Below, piece after piece: positions 12,997-13,728 of a stretch of DNA of 13,728 nucleotides. The notes beneath the pieces were generated by a model that was not told the origin of the DNA, did no database searches, and saw nothing but the letters and a program-made list of their open reading frames with translations. Every line of letters begins with the position of its first letter. Within the stretch, counting starts at the first letter, position 1. A program made the position numbers and the translations under genes. The stretch comes from Christensenella sp. UBA1431 (lineage in GTDB: Bacteria > Bacillota > Clostridia > Christensenellales > UBA1431). The stretch lies in NCBI GenBank assembly GCA_002329665.1, contig DCTV01000051.1:13847-27574 (forward strand), given 5' to 3'.

Positions 12997-13728
12997 ATGA
13001 ATAGAGTTGTCATAACGGGCATGGGCGTCATCTCTCCCGTTGGAAACGATCTCGATACGTTCTGGAACAGCCTTGTCGCGGGAAAGTGCGGCATCGGCAT
13101 GATCACGAAATTCGATCCGGACGAGTTCAAGGTGAAGGTAGCGGCGGAAGTGAAGGATTTCGATCCTTCCCTGTATATGGACAAAAACCAGCGAAGAAAG
13201 ACCGACCTCTTCGCGCAGTACGCGATGGCCACGGCGGTGCAGGCGATGGAGGACAGCGGCCTGGACGGCAAGGTCGATCCCGAGCGGCTCGGCGTCTACT
13301 ACGGGTCGGGCATCGGCGGCATCAACACGTTCGTCACCGAGTGCGAGAAGCTGTTCAAAAACGGCCCGAGGAAGATATCGCCGTTCTTTATCACGATGAT
13401 GATCGCCAACATCGCGGCCGGGAACATCGCGATACGCTTCAACGCGCAGGGGCCGTGCCTGCCGGTTATCACCGCCTGCGCCACGTCGTCCCATGCGGTC
13501 GGCGAGGCTTTCAGGGCGATCAAGTTCGGGTTTGCCGACGCCATCATCACCGGCGGCGCCGAGGCGGCGGTCATCCCGATCGCCGTCGCAGGGTTCTCCA
13601 ACATCATGGCGCTCTCGGTGCGCAAAGACCCGCTGAGCAGCTCGATCCCCTTCGACAAACGGCGGGACGGTTTCGTGATGGGCGAGGGCGCGGGCGCGCT
13701 GGTGCTGGAGGAATACGAGCACGCGAAA
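12997..13728 (+). CDS. fabF: Beta-ketoacyl-ACP synthase II, 3' truncated by the window
   Basis: FabF condenses acyl-ACP with malonyl-ACP in elongation. The frame starts at ATG 12997 with MNRVVITGMGVISPVGND and stays open for 244 codons to the last base. The catalytic cysteine is Cys161 in ITACATSSHAVGEA, close to Cys163 of E. coli FabF; YGSGIGGI (102-109), GGAEAAV, RKDPLSSSIPFDKRRDGFVMGEGAG match the family. The two active-site histidines and the C-terminus lie beyond the window. AGGA (12979-12982) stands 14 nt before the ATG, rather far. A five-codon reading frame (MSHKQ, ATG 12983) ends with its TGA overlapping this ATG, so coupled initiation is possible. fabF follows the FabK paralog by 45 bp. 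Confidence 0.95.
   Translation, partial: MNRVVITGMGVISPVGNDLDTFWNSLVAGKCGIGMITKFDPDEFKVKVAAEVKDFDPSLYMDKNQRRKTDLFAQYAMATAVQAMEDSGLDGKVDPERLGVYYGSGIGGINTFVTECEKLFKNGPRKISPFFITMMIANIAAGNIAIRFNAQGPCLPVITACATSSHAVGEAFRAIKFGFADAIITGGAEAAVIPIAVAGFSNIMALSVRKDPLSSSIPFDKRRDGFVMGEGAGALVLEEYEHAK

Noticed and set aside
12223..13722. 499-residue open frame on the minus strand
   Set aside because: It lies opposite the FabK paralog and fabF, both recognised by full motifs. Long antisense frames are expected at this GC content.

Overview
The window reads as a chromosomal segment of a GC-rich member of the Bacillota, most like the clostridial/Peptococcaceae-type lineages. This rests on gene content, not on any marker gene: an ECF transporter module, a FabT-type MarR regulator, FabK (FMN) enoyl-ACP reductase in place of FabI, and a compact clostridial/streptococcal-style fab operon with strong Shine-Dalgarno sites and overlapping genes. 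No rRNA, tRNA, CRISPR array or insertion sequence was found.

Left part (1-2437, + strand). The window opens inside an ECF transporter ATPase gene, which overlaps the gene for the EcfT transmembrane subunit. A separate gene follows, with its own probable promoter, for a 308-residue protein made of two near-duplicate GlcG/HbpS-type (DUF336) domains. One strong terminator hairpin and one weaker one close this block.

Middle-left (2544-5008, - strand). Three genes are packed together and read leftwards: a 113-aa protein that is almost nothing but four zinc ribbons, a 246-aa protein with an N-terminal Cys-rich region and three C-terminal zinc ribbons, and a 441-aa protein of unknown function with two PH-like-looking repeats. 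The last two overlap as GTGA. This trio is the least explained coding unit here.

Middle (5136-5887, + strand). This is a decayed gene for a DUF4405-type membrane cytochrome b-like protein with a C-terminal cysteine cluster. It carries a nonsense codon at position 3 and three frameshifts, while its ribosome-binding site is intact.

Right part (6057-13728, + strand). A consensus promoter (TTGACA, 17 bp, TATAAT) precedes birA (biotin-protein ligase without the DNA-binding domain) and bioY (biotin S-component). A second good promoter lies inside the end of bioY, with a TTAG-N9-CTAA palindrome at its expected start site. It leads into fabT, fabH, acpP, fabK, fabD, fabG, a second FabK/nitronate-monooxygenase paralog, and fabF, which is cut by the window end. 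The genes give a coherent unit: BioY brings in biotin (it would need an EcfA/EcfT energizing module such as the one at the left edge), BirA attaches it to the acetyl-CoA carboxylase carrier protein, and the fab genes perform type II fatty acid initiation, elongation and reduction under a FabT-like regulator. fabZ and acc genes are not in view and may lie beyond the right edge.
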